Assembly (NCBI RefSeq): GCF_003601975.1
Contig: NZ_QZWZ01000007.1
Coordinates: 205,129 to 269,128, forward strand
DNA length: 64,000 bases
Direction of reading: 5' to 3'
Origin: Mesorhizobium waimense
GTDB lineage: Bacteria > Pseudomonadota > Alphaproteobacteria > Rhizobiales > Rhizobiaceae
A model generated the notes under the pieces. That model had not been told where the DNA came from, made no database searches, and saw only the letters and a list, made by a program, of their open reading frames with translations. Made by a program: the position numbers and the translations under genes. Positions 40,791 through 49,959 of this stretch are shown here, in pieces. How positions within the stretch are numbered: position 1 is the first letter of the stretch; the number at the start of each line of letters is the position of its first letter.

Positions 40791-41135
40791 CTACTCGCCC
40801 CAGATTGCCATTTCATTTCCGGCCGGATCGGTGAAATGGAACCGTCTGCCGCCCGGGAACGGGAAGATCGGCTTGACGATGGTGCCGCCTGCAGTTTCGA
40901 TCGCATCCAGCGTTTCTTCCAGGTTTTCGGAGTAAAGCACGGGCAGCGGCTTGGCTGGCGCTTCGCCGGCATCGGCCTGAAAACCGCCGTCGAGTCCTTC
41001 GGAAAAGGCCGAATAGGTCGGTCCGTAGTCGGTGAACGACCAGGAAAGGGCGGCGCTGTAGAAGGCCTTCACACTGTCCAGCGTGCCTCCGGTCGCCGGC
41101 ATTTCCAGATAGTCGAGTTTTCCGGTCAGTTTCAT
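40791..41135 (-). CDS. VOC (glyoxalase/bleomycin resistance) family protein
   Basis: 114 residues with paired beta-alpha-beta-beta-beta units: KLDYLEMPATGGTLDSVKAFYSAALSWSFTDYGPTYSAF and VLYSENLEETLDAIETAGGTIVKPIFPFPGGRRFHFTDPAGNEMAIWG. The C-terminal DPAGNEMAIW carries the metal-binding Glu typical of the family. Such small proteins may be dioxygenase-, isomerase- or drug-binding types; the substrate is unknown. Start ATG 41135 (MKLTGKLDYL). Confidence 0.85.
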   Translation of the reverse strand: MKLTGKLDYLEMPATGGTLDSVKAFYSAALSWSFTDYGPTYSAFSEGLDGGFQADAGEAPAKPLPVLYSENLEETLDAIETAGGTIVKPIFPFPGGRRFHFTDPAGNEMAIWGE

Positions 41136-41214
41136 GACGCCACTCCATACATAGTTCTCGTTATGTTCTATTCTGCCAGTACCGGTATCGCAAGTCTTTT
41201 TGACGCAGCCTTTG

Positions 41215-41255
41215 CTTAATCGGTTGTAGGGGTTTTTCTTAATCGATTGTAGAGG
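41215..41255. repeat. Pair of 18-bp direct repeats upstream of ppdK
   Basis: CTTAATCGGTTGTAGGGG (41215-41232) and CTTAATCGATTGTAGAGG (41238-41255) match at 16 of 18 positions and start 23 bp apart, about two helical turns. They lie between divergent VOC and ppdK genes, 127 bp before the ppdK start. Spacing and position suggest a tandem protein-binding site, or less likely a local duplication. Confidence 0.55.
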
Positions 41256-41381
41256 CCGGTCGCTTTGCCGACGCCTTGCCTTTCGCAGTGCAGCATCATA
41301 TCGCTCGGTCCGGACGCTGCGGAGACCGGGCCTAGTCGGTGCTTCGCCAATCTTTCCATCTCCAAGACCTGGAGGGCGAGC

Positions 41382-44066
41382 ATGACCAAATGGGTTTACA
41401 CCTTCGGCGATGGTGCCGCGGAAGGCCGTGCCGGCGATCGCAACCTTCTGGGCGGCAAGGGCGCCAACCTGGCGGAGATGTGCAGCCTCGGCCTGCCCGT
41501 GCCGCCTGGCTTCACCATCACCACAGAGGTCTGCAACGCCTATTACGCCAACGGTCGTACCTATCCGGCTGAGCTGGAACCAAATGTCACGGTGGCGCTC
41601 GACCACATCGGCCGGCTGACCGAGCGCCGTTTCGGCGACCCGTCGAAACTGCTGCTTGTGTCGGTGCGTTCAGGCGCCCGCGCCTCCATGCCCGGCATGA
41701 TGGACACCGTGCTCAATCTCGGCCTCAACGACGAGACGGTCGAGGCGCTGGCCGCCGATTCCGGCGATGCGCGCTTCGCCTATGACAGCTACCGCCGCTT
41801 CATCCAGATGTATTCCGACGTCGTCATGGGCCTCGACCATGATGTGTTCGAGGAGATCCTCGAAGACCAGAAGGCGAGCCTCGGCCACGAGCTCGATACC
41901 GAACTGACGGCGCTGGAATGGCAGGGCGTCATCGCGCTCTACAAGGCCAAGGTGGAGGAGGAGCTCGGCAAGCCGTTTCCGCAGGACCCGCACGAGCAGC
42001 TCTGGGGCGCAATCGGCGCGGTGTTTTCGAGCTGGATGAACAACCGCGCCATCACCTACCGGCGCCTGCACGACATTCCCGAAAGCTGGGGCACGGCGGT
42101 CAACGTCCAGGCCATGGTGTTCGGCAATATGGGCGATACCTCGGCCACCGGCGTCGCCTTCACCCGCAACCCTTCGACCGGCGAAAAGCAGCTCTACGGC
42201 GAATTCCTGGTCAATGCGCAGGGCGAGGACGTCGTCGCCGGCATCCGCACGCCGCAGAACATCACCGAAGCTGCCCGCATTGCTGCCGGCTCCGACAAGC
42301 CGTCGCTGCAAAAGCTGATGCCGGACGCCTTCCAGTCCTTCGTCACCATCTCCGACAGCCTGGAAAAGCACTACCGCGACATGCAGGATCTCGAATTCAC
42401 CATCGAGCGCGGCAAATTGTGGATGTTGCAGACCCGGTCTGGCAAGCGCACCGCCAAGGCAGCGCTGAAGATCGCCGTCGAGATGGCCAAGGATGGCTTG
42501 ATCACCAAGGAGGAGGCGGTCGCCCGCATCGATCCCGCCTCGCTCGACCAGCTCCTGCATCCGACCATCGATCCGAAGGCCGCGCGTGACGTGATCGGCA
42601 TTGGCCTGCCTGCTTCGCCGGGCGCCGCCACCGGCGAGATCGTCTTTTCCTCAGGCGATGCCGAGGACGCCAAGGCGCAAGGCCGCAAGGCAATCCTGGT
42701 GCGCATCGAGACCAGCCCCGAGGACATCCACGGCATGCACGCCGCGGAAGGCATCCTGACCACGCGCGGTGGCATGACCAGCCATGCCGCCGTGGTGGCG
42801 CGCGGCATGGGCAAGCCTTGCGTATCGGGCGCCGGCTCGCTGCGCGTCGACTACAAGGCCGGCACGCTGATGGCGATGGGACAGACCCTCCGCAAGGGCG
42901 ACATCATCACCATCGACGGCGGCAACGGCCAGGTGCTGAAGGGCGCGGTGCCAATGCTGCAGCCCGAATTGTCCGGCGATTTCGCCGCCATCATGGAATG
43001 GGCCGACGCCGCGCGCCGCATGAAGGTTCGCACGAACGCCGAAACCCCGCTCGATGCGCGCATGGCGCGCTCCTTCGGCGCCGAAGGCATCGGTCTCTGC
43101 CGCACCGAGCATATGTTCTTCGACGGCGACCGCATCGTCGCCATGCGCGAGATGATCCTGGCCGACACCGAGAAGGACCGGCGTGCGGCACTTGCCAAGC
43201 TGCTGCCGATGCAGCGCTCGGATTTCCTCGAACTGTTCGAGATCATGGCCGGCCTGCCGGTGACCATCCGCCTGCTCGATCCGCCGCTGCACGAATTCCT
43301 GCCCAAGACGGAAGGCGAAGTGGCTGAGGTCGCCGCCGCTATGAACGTGTCGCCGGAAAAGCTCAGGCAGCGCACCGAAGCCCTGCACGAGTTCAATCCG
43401 ATGCTCGGCCATCGCGGTTGCCGCTTGGCCGTCTCCTACCCCGAGATCGCCGAAATGCAGGCGCGCGCCATCTTCGAGGCCGCCGTAGAGGCGGGCCAGA
43501 AGGCTGGCGCGCTGGTGGTTCCCGAAATCATGGTGCCGCTGGTTAGCCTGGTGAAGGAACTGGACTACGTCAAGGCGAGGATCGATGCCGTCGCCAAGAG
43601 TGTCATGGAAGAGACCGGCATCAAGATCGACTATCTCACCGGCACGATGATCGAACTGCCGCGCGCCGCGATCCGCGCCCATGTCATCGCCGAGGCGGCC
43701 GAATTCTTCTCCTTCGGCACAAACGACCTGACCCAGACCACCTTCGGCATCTCGCGTGACGACGCCGCCTCGTTCCTGGAGACCTATCGCCAGAAAGGCA
43801 TCATCGAGCAGGATCCGTTCGTGTCGCTCGACATAGACGGCGTCGGCGAACTTGTGCGCATGGCGGCCGAAAAGGGCAGGGCGACCAGGCCCGAGATCAA
43901 GCTCGGCATTTGCGGCGAGCATGGCGGCGATCCCGCCTCGATCCGCTTTTGCGAAGAGGTTGGCCTCGACTATGTCTCGTGCTCGCCCTACCGCGTGCCA
44001 ATCGCCAGGCTGGCCGCCGCGCAGGCAGCGGTGCTGGTTGCAAAGGCGTCGACGCCGCGCGCCTGA
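41382..44066 (+). CDS. ppdK: Pyruvate, phosphate dikinase
   Basis: 894 residues. The N-terminal nucleotide-binding domain starts KWVYTFGDGAAEGRAGDRNLLGGKGANLAEMCSLGLPVPPGF. The phosphohistidine domain has GGMTSHAAVVARGMGKPCVSG with the catalytic His. The C-terminal TIM barrel has GIGLCRTEHMFF, FGTNDLTQTTFG and LGICGEHGGDP with the catalytic Cys. It interconverts pyruvate + ATP + Pi and PEP + AMP + PPi, serving gluconeogenesis. ATG 41382 follows ggagggcgag; the longer frame upstream is not conserved. Confidence 0.97.
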   Translation: MTKWVYTFGDGAAEGRAGDRNLLGGKGANLAEMCSLGLPVPPGFTITTEVCNAYYANGRTYPAELEPNVTVALDHIGRLTERRFGDPSKLLLVSVRSGARASMPGMMDTVLNLGLNDETVEALAADSGDARFAYDSYRRFIQMYSDVVMGLDHDVFEEILEDQKASLGHELDTELTALEWQGVIALYKAKVEEELGKPFPQDPHEQLWGAIGAVFSSWMNNRAITYRRLHDIPESWGTAVNVQAMVFGNMGDTSATGVAFTRNPSTGEKQLYGEFLVNAQGEDVVAGIRTPQNITEAARIAAGSDKPSLQKLMPDAFQSFVTISDSLEKHYRDMQDLEFTIERGKLWMLQTRSGKRTAKAALKIAVEMAKDGLITKEEAVARIDPASLDQLLHPTIDPKAARDVIGIGLPASPGAATGEIVFSSGDAEDAKAQGRKAILVRIETSPEDIHGMHAAEGILTTRGGMTSHAAVVARGMGKPCVSGAGSLRVDYKAGTLMAMGQTLRKGDIITIDGGNGQVLKGAVPMLQPELSGDFAAIMEWADAARRMKVRTNAETPLDARMARSFGAEGIGLCRTEHMFFDGDRIVAMREMILADTEKDRRAALAKLLPMQRSDFLELFEIMAGLPVTIRLLDPPLHEFLPKTEGEVAEVAAAMNVSPEKLRQRTEALHEFNPMLGHRGCRLAVSYPEIAEMQARAIFEAAVEAGQKAGALVVPEIMVPLVSLVKELDYVKARIDAVAKSVMEETGIKIDYLTGTMIELPRAAIRAHVIAEAAEFFSFGTNDLTQTTFGISRDDAASFLETYRQKGIIEQDPFVSLDIDGVGELVRMAAEKGRATRPEIKLGICGEHGGDPASIRFCEEVGLDYVSCSPYRVPIARLAAAQAAVLVAKASTPRA

Positions 44067-44238
44067 TGGCCGCGATTGCCATGGACGACCGATCGATGAC
44101 TGTCGATTGGCTCCGGCTGCGCGGTTGCCAGCTTACGATTTTGTGAGCAAAGTCACGCGAAGTTGCGCGTGACGGTCCCCAATCTCGACATCGTTTTCGC
44201 CCAGTCTCGCAAGCCCAATCCCCCGGTGCCCGAAACAG

Positions 44239-45360
44239 ATGTTGCAGTTTTCCCACGCTCCCTTCCGTTCGATCCTGATCCTGCAGATGAAATTCATCGG
44301 CGATCTCGTCCTCGCCTCCACGCTGGCGAAAAACCTGCAGCTCGAATATCCGGGCGTCAGGATCGTGTTCTGCTGCGAGGCGCGCTTCGCGAGTTTCCTC
44401 ACCGCCCACGGCATCGCAGCCGATGTCGTCACCTTCAGCCGCGCGCGCATGCGCGGTTCACCGCTGCAGCGCGGGCGCGAGTTCTATTCGGTGGTGCGCA
44501 GGCTGCGCCAGCACCGCTTCGACATGACGATCGACCTGAGCGATTCGAAAACCTCGCGGCTCGTCGTCAGGCTCGTCAACGCCAGGACCAGGGTGGGCTA
44601 CCACCCGACTGACAGACCCTTGCGCTGGTACGAGCGTAATCCGGCCAATGTTCGGGTCCCGCGATTCGGCTATGGTGAAAGACACTATCTCTACCGCTAC
44701 CTTTCGCCGCTTGAGGCGCTTGGGATCGATCTGCGCGTGAGAACGCCTTCCATCAAGCCGCTGCCGCTGGAAACGGCTCGCGCCCAGGATTTGCTGGAAA
44801 AGCACGGGCTCAGGCGAAACGCGTTTGTCGCGGTGCATGCCGGAGCAAGCTTCCGAGGCCGGCGATGGCAGCCGGAACGCTTTGCCGCCGTGGTCAACGA
44901 AATCTCGCGCGAAACCGGGCTGGCCTTCGTGCTTGTCGGCGGTCAGGACGAACGCAAGTTGGCTGAACAGATTGTAGCCGGGACCGCCTCGGCCCTCGCC
45001 AACTTTGTCGGCGCCCTGTCGCTCGAAACGCTGCTGGCGTTGCTGAAGGAGGCGCGGCTGTTCCTCGGCAACGAGAGCGGCCCGATGCATATGGCCGCTG
45101 CGGCGGGAACTCCTGTTGTCGGCCTTTTCGGCCTGACCAGGCCAACCCGCTGGGCAGCGGTCGGCGTGCCGAGCATATCCCTCCAGCCTTCCATGCCGTG
45201 CGAATGCGTGGCGCCCGATCTGTGCCGTTGGCCGGACCCAAGCAAGTCCTGCTGCGTCTGGCGCCTGGAGGTCGAGCCTGTCATCGAGGCCGTGCGCGAA
45301 ATCCTGGCGCAGACCGAAACTGCCATGCAACCGCCGCCCGTGGATCGCGCCACTCGCTGA
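44239..45360 (+). CDS. Glycosyltransferase family 9 (heptosyltransferase-like)
   Basis: 373 residues of GT-B fold. The N-terminal ILILQMKFIGDLVLASTLAKNLQLEYPG is the GT9 opening with its catalytic Asp. The C-terminal nucleotide-sugar motif is GNESGPMHMAAAAGTPVVGLFG. These enzymes transfer heptose from ADP-heptose onto the LPS inner core. The gene is about 8 kb before the O-antigen island and has normal base composition for the chromosome, so it is probably a core gene. Two cysteine-rich stretches (MPCECVAP, KSCCVW) near the C-terminus are typical of some family members. Confidence 0.88.
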   Translation: MLQFSHAPFRSILILQMKFIGDLVLASTLAKNLQLEYPGVRIVFCCEARFASFLTAHGIAADVVTFSRARMRGSPLQRGREFYSVVRRLRQHRFDMTIDLSDSKTSRLVVRLVNARTRVGYHPTDRPLRWYERNPANVRVPRFGYGERHYLYRYLSPLEALGIDLRVRTPSIKPLPLETARAQDLLEKHGLRRNAFVAVHAGASFRGRRWQPERFAAVVNEISRETGLAFVLVGGQDERKLAEQIVAGTASALANFVGALSLETLLALLKEARLFLGNESGPMHMAAAAGTPVVGLFGLTRPTRWAAVGVPSISLQPSMPCECVAPDLCRWPDPSKSCCVWRLEVEPVIEAVREILAQTETAMQPPPVDRATR

Positions 45361-45494
45361 AAAGTCACACGCCAGGCAAATTGTCGCGTCGGGCGCTTTT
45401 CGCGTGCGCGCCGTCCCGATTTCGCCTTGATGCGGGTCTTCTTGGCCCGGCTCCCGCGGTGACCCGCTTCGACATACCGGTCCGGAAATCAATC

Positions 45495-46232
45495 ATGCGC
45501 CTACTCGGAAAATATCTTTGCGCGATTGCGATCTCGGTCTGCGCCGTGTCGGCAGGTTACGCCGCACCGCTTGTCGAGCCGACGCTGCACCTCACGCCGC
45601 ACGCTGGCAGCGGCCGCGTGGCGCTGACGCTCGACGCCTGCGGCGGCCAGACCGACACCAGGATCCTCTCGGCGCTGGTCGACAACAGAATCCCGGCGAC
45701 GATTTTCGTCACCGGCATCTGGCTGAAGCGCAATGAAGCGGCGGTCGAGATCATGCGGGCGCATCCCGATTTGTTCGAGCTGGAAAATCATGGCGGCCGG
45801 CATATTCCGGCTGTCGACACGCCGCAAAAGATCTATGGCATCCGCAGCGCCGGCAGCCCCGACGCCGTGCTGGCCGAAGTCGAATCGGGCGCCGCGGCAC
45901 TCATCCGCACCGGTGAGCCAGCGCCGAAATGGTTTCGCGGCGCGACCGCCGAATACAGCCCGACCGCCATCGCCATGATCCGCAAGCTCGGCTTCAAGAT
46001 CGCCGGCTTCTCTGTAAACGGCGACGGCGGCTCGTTGCTGGGTGCCAAGGAAACCGCCCGGCGTATTGCGGCGGCCAAGGACGGCGACGTCATCATCGCC
46101 CACATCAACCAGCCCACCCATGCCGCCGGCGAAGGCGTCGTGCAGGGCCTGATGGCGCTCAAGCAAAAGGGCCTGACCTTCGTGCGCCTCGATGAGACCG
46201 ACGGCGTCGGCAACGACGGCACCACCGACTGA
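45495..46232 (+). CDS. Polysaccharide deacetylase-like (NodB fold) secreted protein
   Basis: 245 residues with a signal peptide (LLGKYLCAIAISVCAVSAGYA). The NodB-type domain has VALTLDACGGQTDTRIL (catalytic TxDD region here LDACGGQ), ATIFVTGIW, FELENHGGRHIP and WFRGATAEYSPTAI. Asp retention and the H-x3-H-like metal pair in ENHGGRH suggest an active metal-dependent deacetylase in the periplasm. The substrate could be peptidoglycan, exopolysaccharide or chitin-like sugar; it cannot be decided here. Confidence 0.87.
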   Translation: MRLLGKYLCAIAISVCAVSAGYAAPLVEPTLHLTPHAGSGRVALTLDACGGQTDTRILSALVDNRIPATIFVTGIWLKRNEAAVEIMRAHPDLFELENHGGRHIPAVDTPQKIYGIRSAGSPDAVLAEVESGAAALIRTGEPAPKWFRGATAEYSPTAIAMIRKLGFKIAGFSVNGDGGSLLGAKETARRIAAAKDGDVIIAHINQPTHAAGEGVVQGLMALKQKGLTFVRLDETDGVGNDGTTD

Positions 46233-46284
46233 TCGGATCGGCCTGACCCTGAGTCCGCATCCTGGTTGAGTTCGCTCCGAACGC

Positions 46285-46674
46285 TCAGTCGGGGGTGGCT
46301 TCGATCGTGACTTTGCTGGGATAAAAGGCGCCGTGATTGCGGATTTCCGCCATCTCGTCGAAGGGTCGCTCATAGGCCCACATCGCATCCTTGCCTGTCG
46401 CGCCGGCCGGCAAGGCGCTCCAATAGCTGGCGTCGCCCTTGTAGGGGCAATGCGTCGATAGTTCGGTCTTGCCTAGCTGGCTGAAATCGATGTCATCGAA
46501 CGGAATGTAGAGAACAGCGGGATACGGCGGTTCCGACAGGAGCTTCGCATTCGTCGAGCTGGCAATGATCGTATCGCCGGCGCGCACGACGACGGTACCG
46601 TGAAAGGGCTCGACGGTGATGACCTTGCCGGGGTTGCGCTGAAAGCCCGGTGCAGGGTTGGCAATCTGGTCCAA
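46285..46674 (-). CDS. DUF427 family protein
   Basis: 129 residues. The family pattern VITVEPFHGTVVVRAGDTIIASSTNAKLLSEPPYPAVLYIPFDDI, CPYKGDASYWS and MWAYERPFDEMAEIRNHGAFYP is complete. DUF427 forms a small beta-fold with a conserved CPYKG motif; no biochemical function is established. It is convergent with the polysaccharide deacetylase gene. Confidence 0.9.
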   Translation of the reverse strand: MDQIANPAPGFQRNPGKVITVEPFHGTVVVRAGDTIIASSTNAKLLSEPPYPAVLYIPFDDIDFSQLGKTELSTHCPYKGDASYWSALPAGATGKDAMWAYERPFDEMAEIRNHGAFYPSKVTIEATPD

Positions 46675-46822
46675 GACGGGGTCTCCTTGTCTGGGGTGAG
46701 AACGTCCTGCACTAGGTGTGTCGGATGACCGCGCTTCGCAAGGTCACCATTCAAGGACGACACGCAGCACCCCGACCAAGCCATGCCTTGGTCCCCGTCA
46801 TACAGGTTTGTTCCGAGAAATT

Positions 46823-47179
46823 TCAGGCTGCGGTCTTGAACACATCCATCAGCCCGGCATAGGCGGCAGCGATGCCGGCCACCGGATTGGTGCTTCTCGA
46901 CGCCGTCTCGACCTTCAGCGCGCCGCCGACCGTCGGCAGCGTCAGCAACAGGAACTGGCGGTTGCCGCCGTCGCCGACGCATGCCGCAGCGACATGCTGG
47001 CCTTCGCCTTCGTTCTGAACGCACATCTTGAACAGCAGCGTACCGCCGACCGCCTCGAGGGCGCCGCCGACGACTTCGACGAATTCATCTTCGGAGACGG
47101 TTTTGGCGTCCGGCACCAAATCGGCCAGACTTTCGGCAAGTGTGTTTTCAAGTGCCTTATCGTCGAGCTGCGCGTCCAT
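46823..47179 (-). CDS. Conserved hypothetical acidic protein
   Basis: 118 residues, acidic and without signal peptide. It begins MDAQLDDKALENTLAESLADLVPDAKTVSEDEF and ends with GVAAAYAGLMDVFKTAA-like helix. There is one central hydrophobic region and two Cys (KMCVQNEG, AACVGDGG). I do not recognise a family. ATG 47179 is preceded by AGAGG at a good distance; an ATG five codons upstream is an alternative. It is divergent from the acyl-CoA ligase gene. Confidence 0.6.
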   Translation of the reverse strand: MDAQLDDKALENTLAESLADLVPDAKTVSEDEFVEVVGGALEAVGGTLLFKMCVQNEGEGQHVAAACVGDGGNRQFLLLTLPTVGGALKVETASRSTNPVAGIAAAYAGLMDVFKTAA

Positions 47180-47363
47180 GCGAACCTCTTCCATCCGCCA
47201 ATCGCACCCCTGCCCATTAACAGAGCTTAACGCCGACGATGGCCGGATTGTGGCGGTTTTCCTTGTCATTTCGGCCAATGCACCGGGATGGCTGGACAAT
47301 CCGTCGGTTCGTCCCACAATGGGGCAAAAGCGTAGACGTGAAAAGCGCAGGGGAGGAACAGAC

Positions 47364-48992
47364 ATGCTCGGACTGATGCAGGAATGGCCGCTGCTTTGCC
47401 ATAAGCTGATCGACAATGCCGAACGTCAGCATGGCGGGCGCGAGATCGTGTCGCGCTCGATCGAGGGGCCGATCGTGCGCACCACCTACGCCGATGTTCA
47501 CCGCCGCGCCCTGAAGGTGGCGCAACGGCTTGAGCGTGACGGTTTCGCGCTTGGCGATCGCATCGCGACGCTGGCCTGGAACACGGCGCGCCACATCGAG
47601 GCCTGGTACGGCATAATGGGGATCGGCGCGATCTATCACACGCTCAATCCGCGCCTGTTTCCCGAGCAGATCGCCTGGATCATAAACAATGCCGAGGACA
47701 AGGCGATCTTCGTCGACCTGACATTCGTGCCGCTGCTCGAGAAGATCGCCGGGTCGGTCAAATCGCTGAAGCGGGTGATCGTGCTGACCGACAGCGCGCA
47801 TATGCCTGAGACGGCGCTGCCCAACGCCGTTGCCTACGAGGAATGGCTGGCCGAGACGGACGGCGACTTCGCCTGGAGGACCTTCGACGAAAACACCGCC
47901 GCCGGCATGTGCTACACCTCGGGCACGACGGGCGATCCCAAGGGCGTGCTCTACAGTCATCGCTCGAACTTGCTGCACGCTATGATCGCCGCCATGCCCG
48001 ACGCGATGGGCATATCGGCCCGCGACACCATCTTGCCGGTGGTGCCGATGTTCCATGCCAATGCCTGGGGCCTTGGCCAAAGCGCGCCGATGATCGGCGC
48101 CAAGCTGGTGATGCCCGGCTGCAAGATGGACGGCGCGTCGATCTACGAACTGCTCGATACCGAGAAGGTGACCTTCAGCGCCGCCGTGCCGACCGTGTGG
48201 ATGATGCTGCTGCAATATCTGGAGGAGACCGGCAAGAAACTTCCCCATCTGGGCAAGGTCGTCATCGGCGGCTCGTCCTGCCCGCGCGCAATCACCAAAA
48301 AATTCCAGGACAACTACGATGTCCAGGTCATCCATGCCTGGGGCATGACCGAGATGTCGCCGCTCGGCACGCTGTGCACCATGAAGCCCGACTATGAAGG
48401 GCTGAAAGGCGAGGCGCGGCTCGATATCCAGGGCAAGCAGGGCTACCCGCCCTTCGGCGTCGAGATGAAGGTGACGGACGACGACGACAAGCCGCTGCCC
48501 TGGGACGGCAAGACTTTTGGGCGGCTGAAGGTGCGCGGGCCGGCCATCGCCCGCGCCTATTATGGCGGCGTCGGCGCCGAGCAGTTCGACGCCGAAGGCT
48601 GGTTCGACACCGGCGATGTCGCCCATATCGATCCGGGCGGCTACATGCAGATCACCGATCGCGCCAAGGACGTCATCAAATCGGGCGGCGAATGGATCTC
48701 GACCATCGATCTCGAGAACCTTGCGGTTGGCCATCCCGATGTCGCCGAGGCGGCGGCCATCGGCGTTGCCCATTCCAAATGGGGCGAGCGGCCCTTGCTC
48801 GTCGTCGTGCGGAAGCCCGGCAAGGAGCCGAGCAAGACCGACATCCTCGATTTCATGAATGGCAAGGTGGCCAAATGGTGGATGCCCGACGACGTCGCCT
48901 TCGTTGGCGAAATTCCGCACACCGCCACCGGCAAGATCCAGAAGATCACCTTGCGCGAGCAGTTCAAGGACTATCGCCTGCCGACGGATTGA
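47364..48992 (+). CDS. Acyl-CoA synthetase (AMP-forming, long/medium-chain fatty acid type)
   Basis: 542 residues. The P-loop-like AMP motif is [17 protein letters not shown]; the later adenylate motifs are [32 protein letters not shown] and the C-terminal Lys loop [16 protein letters not shown]. These enzymes activate fatty or related acids with ATP and CoA. Substrate chain length cannot be read off, but the sequence is nearer the FadD3/medium-long-chain branch than acetyl-CoA synthetase. ATG 47364 follows ggggaggaacag. Confidence 0.9.
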   Translation: MLGLMQEWPLLCHKLIDNAERQHGGREIVSRSIEGPIVRTTYADVHRRALKVAQRLERDGFALGDRIATLAWNTARHIEAWYGIMGIGAIYHTLNPRLFPEQIAWIINNAEDKAIFVDLTFVPLLEKIAGSVKSLKRVIVLTDSAHMPETALPNAVAYEEWLAETDGDFAWRTFDENTAAGMCYTSGTTGDPKGVLYSHRSNLLHAMIAAMPDAMGISARDTILPVVPMFHANAWGLGQSAPMIGAKLVMPGCKMDGASIYELLDTEKVTFSAAVPTVWMMLLQYLEETGKKLPHLGKVVIGGSSCPRAITKKFQDNYDVQVIHAWGMTEMSPLGTLCTMKPDYEGLKGEARLDIQGKQGYPPFGVEMKVTDDDDKPLPWDGKTFGRLKVRGPAIARAYYGGVGAEQFDAEGWFDTGDVAHIDPGGYMQITDRAKDVIKSGGEWISTIDLENLAVGHPDVAEAAAIGVAHSKWGERPLLVVVRKPGKEPSKTDILDFMNGKVAKWWMPDDVAFVGEIPHTATGKIQKITLREQFKDYRLPTD

Positions 48993-49032
48993 TGGGCATG
49001 CTGCGTCTTTCGGCTTCAAGCCTGAGCCAAAA

Positions 49033-49140
49033 CGCTCTGGCGCTTGATCCCGAAAAGTTGCAGACTTTTCGGAAAAGATCATGCGGTAAAACAAAGACTT
49101 AGAGCAGGGTGACAATTCCAATTCATCCTGCTCTAAGTCT
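49033..49140. repeat. RIME-like rhizobial intergenic repeat with two inverted repeats
   Basis: The gap after the acyl-CoA ligase holds a mosaic of elements familiar from rhizobial genomes: cgcttgatcccgaaaag and aaaagatcatgcggtaaaac. Two stems are visible. CGAAAAGT/ACTTTTCG is at 49051-49071 with a 5-nt loop. A perfect 14-bp pair AGACTTAGAGCAGG/CCTGCTCTAAGTCT is at 49095-49108 and 49127-49140 with an 18-nt loop. Naming it RIME-like comes from memory of the family; the inverted repeats are seen directly. Confidence 0.65.
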
Positions 49141-49170
49141 CGGTTCGGGTTTGGGGTGGTGCGGCTTAGA

Positions 49171-49956
49171 ATGGTTAGTATTCCTGAACGACAGACGTCG
49201 CGAGCGGCAGGATGGTCGCGCGGGACAGCGGCTTTTTCGCTGGTCCTGCTGCTCACCGTGCTTGCCGGCCACCGATTCGATCTCGTCGAAACACCAGTAT
49301 TCCTCTGGGTATTGGCGATCGTCGCGCTGCTCGCCGCCTTTGCCCTTTTGTTCGCCGGATTTGCCTTCTCCAGGCTGTGGAATTTCGGCGACCGCGGTGG
49401 ACGCGATCTCTCCGTCGGCGCCCTGCTGGCGCTTCTGGTGCTCGCCCCCTACGGCGCCGCCGCCTACTGGGCGACGATTTCGCCGCCGCTGAGCGACATC
49501 TCGACCGATTTCGACGATCCGCCGGCGATCGACACGTCTGACCGCACCAAGGATATGAACGTGCTAGCGATGCCGACGCCAGGCGAGCAAAGCCTGCAAG
49601 GCGATGCCTATCCTTTAGTCACCAGTCGCAGCTACAATTTGCCCTTCGAAACCGTCGTCGATGCAGTCGAGACCGTGCTCGACCGGCGCGACTGGCAACT
49701 TCAGGCGCCATATCCTGAAACCGATGGGCAAAGCGAAGTGACGATCAATGCGCTCGCCAAAAGCTTCGTGCTTGGCCTTCCAGCGGATGTCGCGATCCGT
49801 GTGGCCGACGATGGCGACACCGTCGTCGTCGACATGCGGTCCGCCTCGCGCTACGGCCAATACGACCTAGGCGACAATGCCGCCCGCATCGTGGAATTCC
49901 TGGGCGAGCTCGATCAGGAAGTGGCCGGCCAGGTGGGCGCGGCGCCGGCCGAATGA
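49171..49956 (+). CDS. DUF1499 family membrane protein
   Basis: 261 residues. Two or three N-terminal hydrophobic helices (AAFSLVLLLTVLAGHRF, VFLWVLAIVALLAAFALLFAGF and LSVGALLALLVLAPYGAAAYWA) precede the DUF1499 domain: PPLSDISTDFDDPPAIDT, LPFETVVDAVETVLDRRDWQL and VVVDMRSASRYGQYDLGDNAARI. Function unknown; usually membrane anchored with the domain outside the cytoplasm. ATG 49171 is preferred over a GTG 15 bases upstream. Three bases separate its stop from the convergent MBL gene. Confidence 0.85.
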   Translation: MVSIPERQTSRAAGWSRGTAAFSLVLLLTVLAGHRFDLVETPVFLWVLAIVALLAAFALLFAGFAFSRLWNFGDRGGRDLSVGALLALLVLAPYGAAAYWATISPPLSDISTDFDDPPAIDTSDRTKDMNVLAMPTPGEQSLQGDAYPLVTSRSYNLPFETVVDAVETVLDRRDWQLQAPYPETDGQSEVTINALAKSFVLGLPADVAIRVADDGDTVVVDMRSASRYGQYDLGDNAARIVEFLGELDQEVAGQVGAAPAE

Positions 49957-49959
49957 GGC

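Noticed and set aside
47217..49256. A 679-codon minus-strand frame opposite the acyl-CoA ligase.
   Set aside because: Antisense shadow; the plus-strand AMP-binding motifs are decisive.
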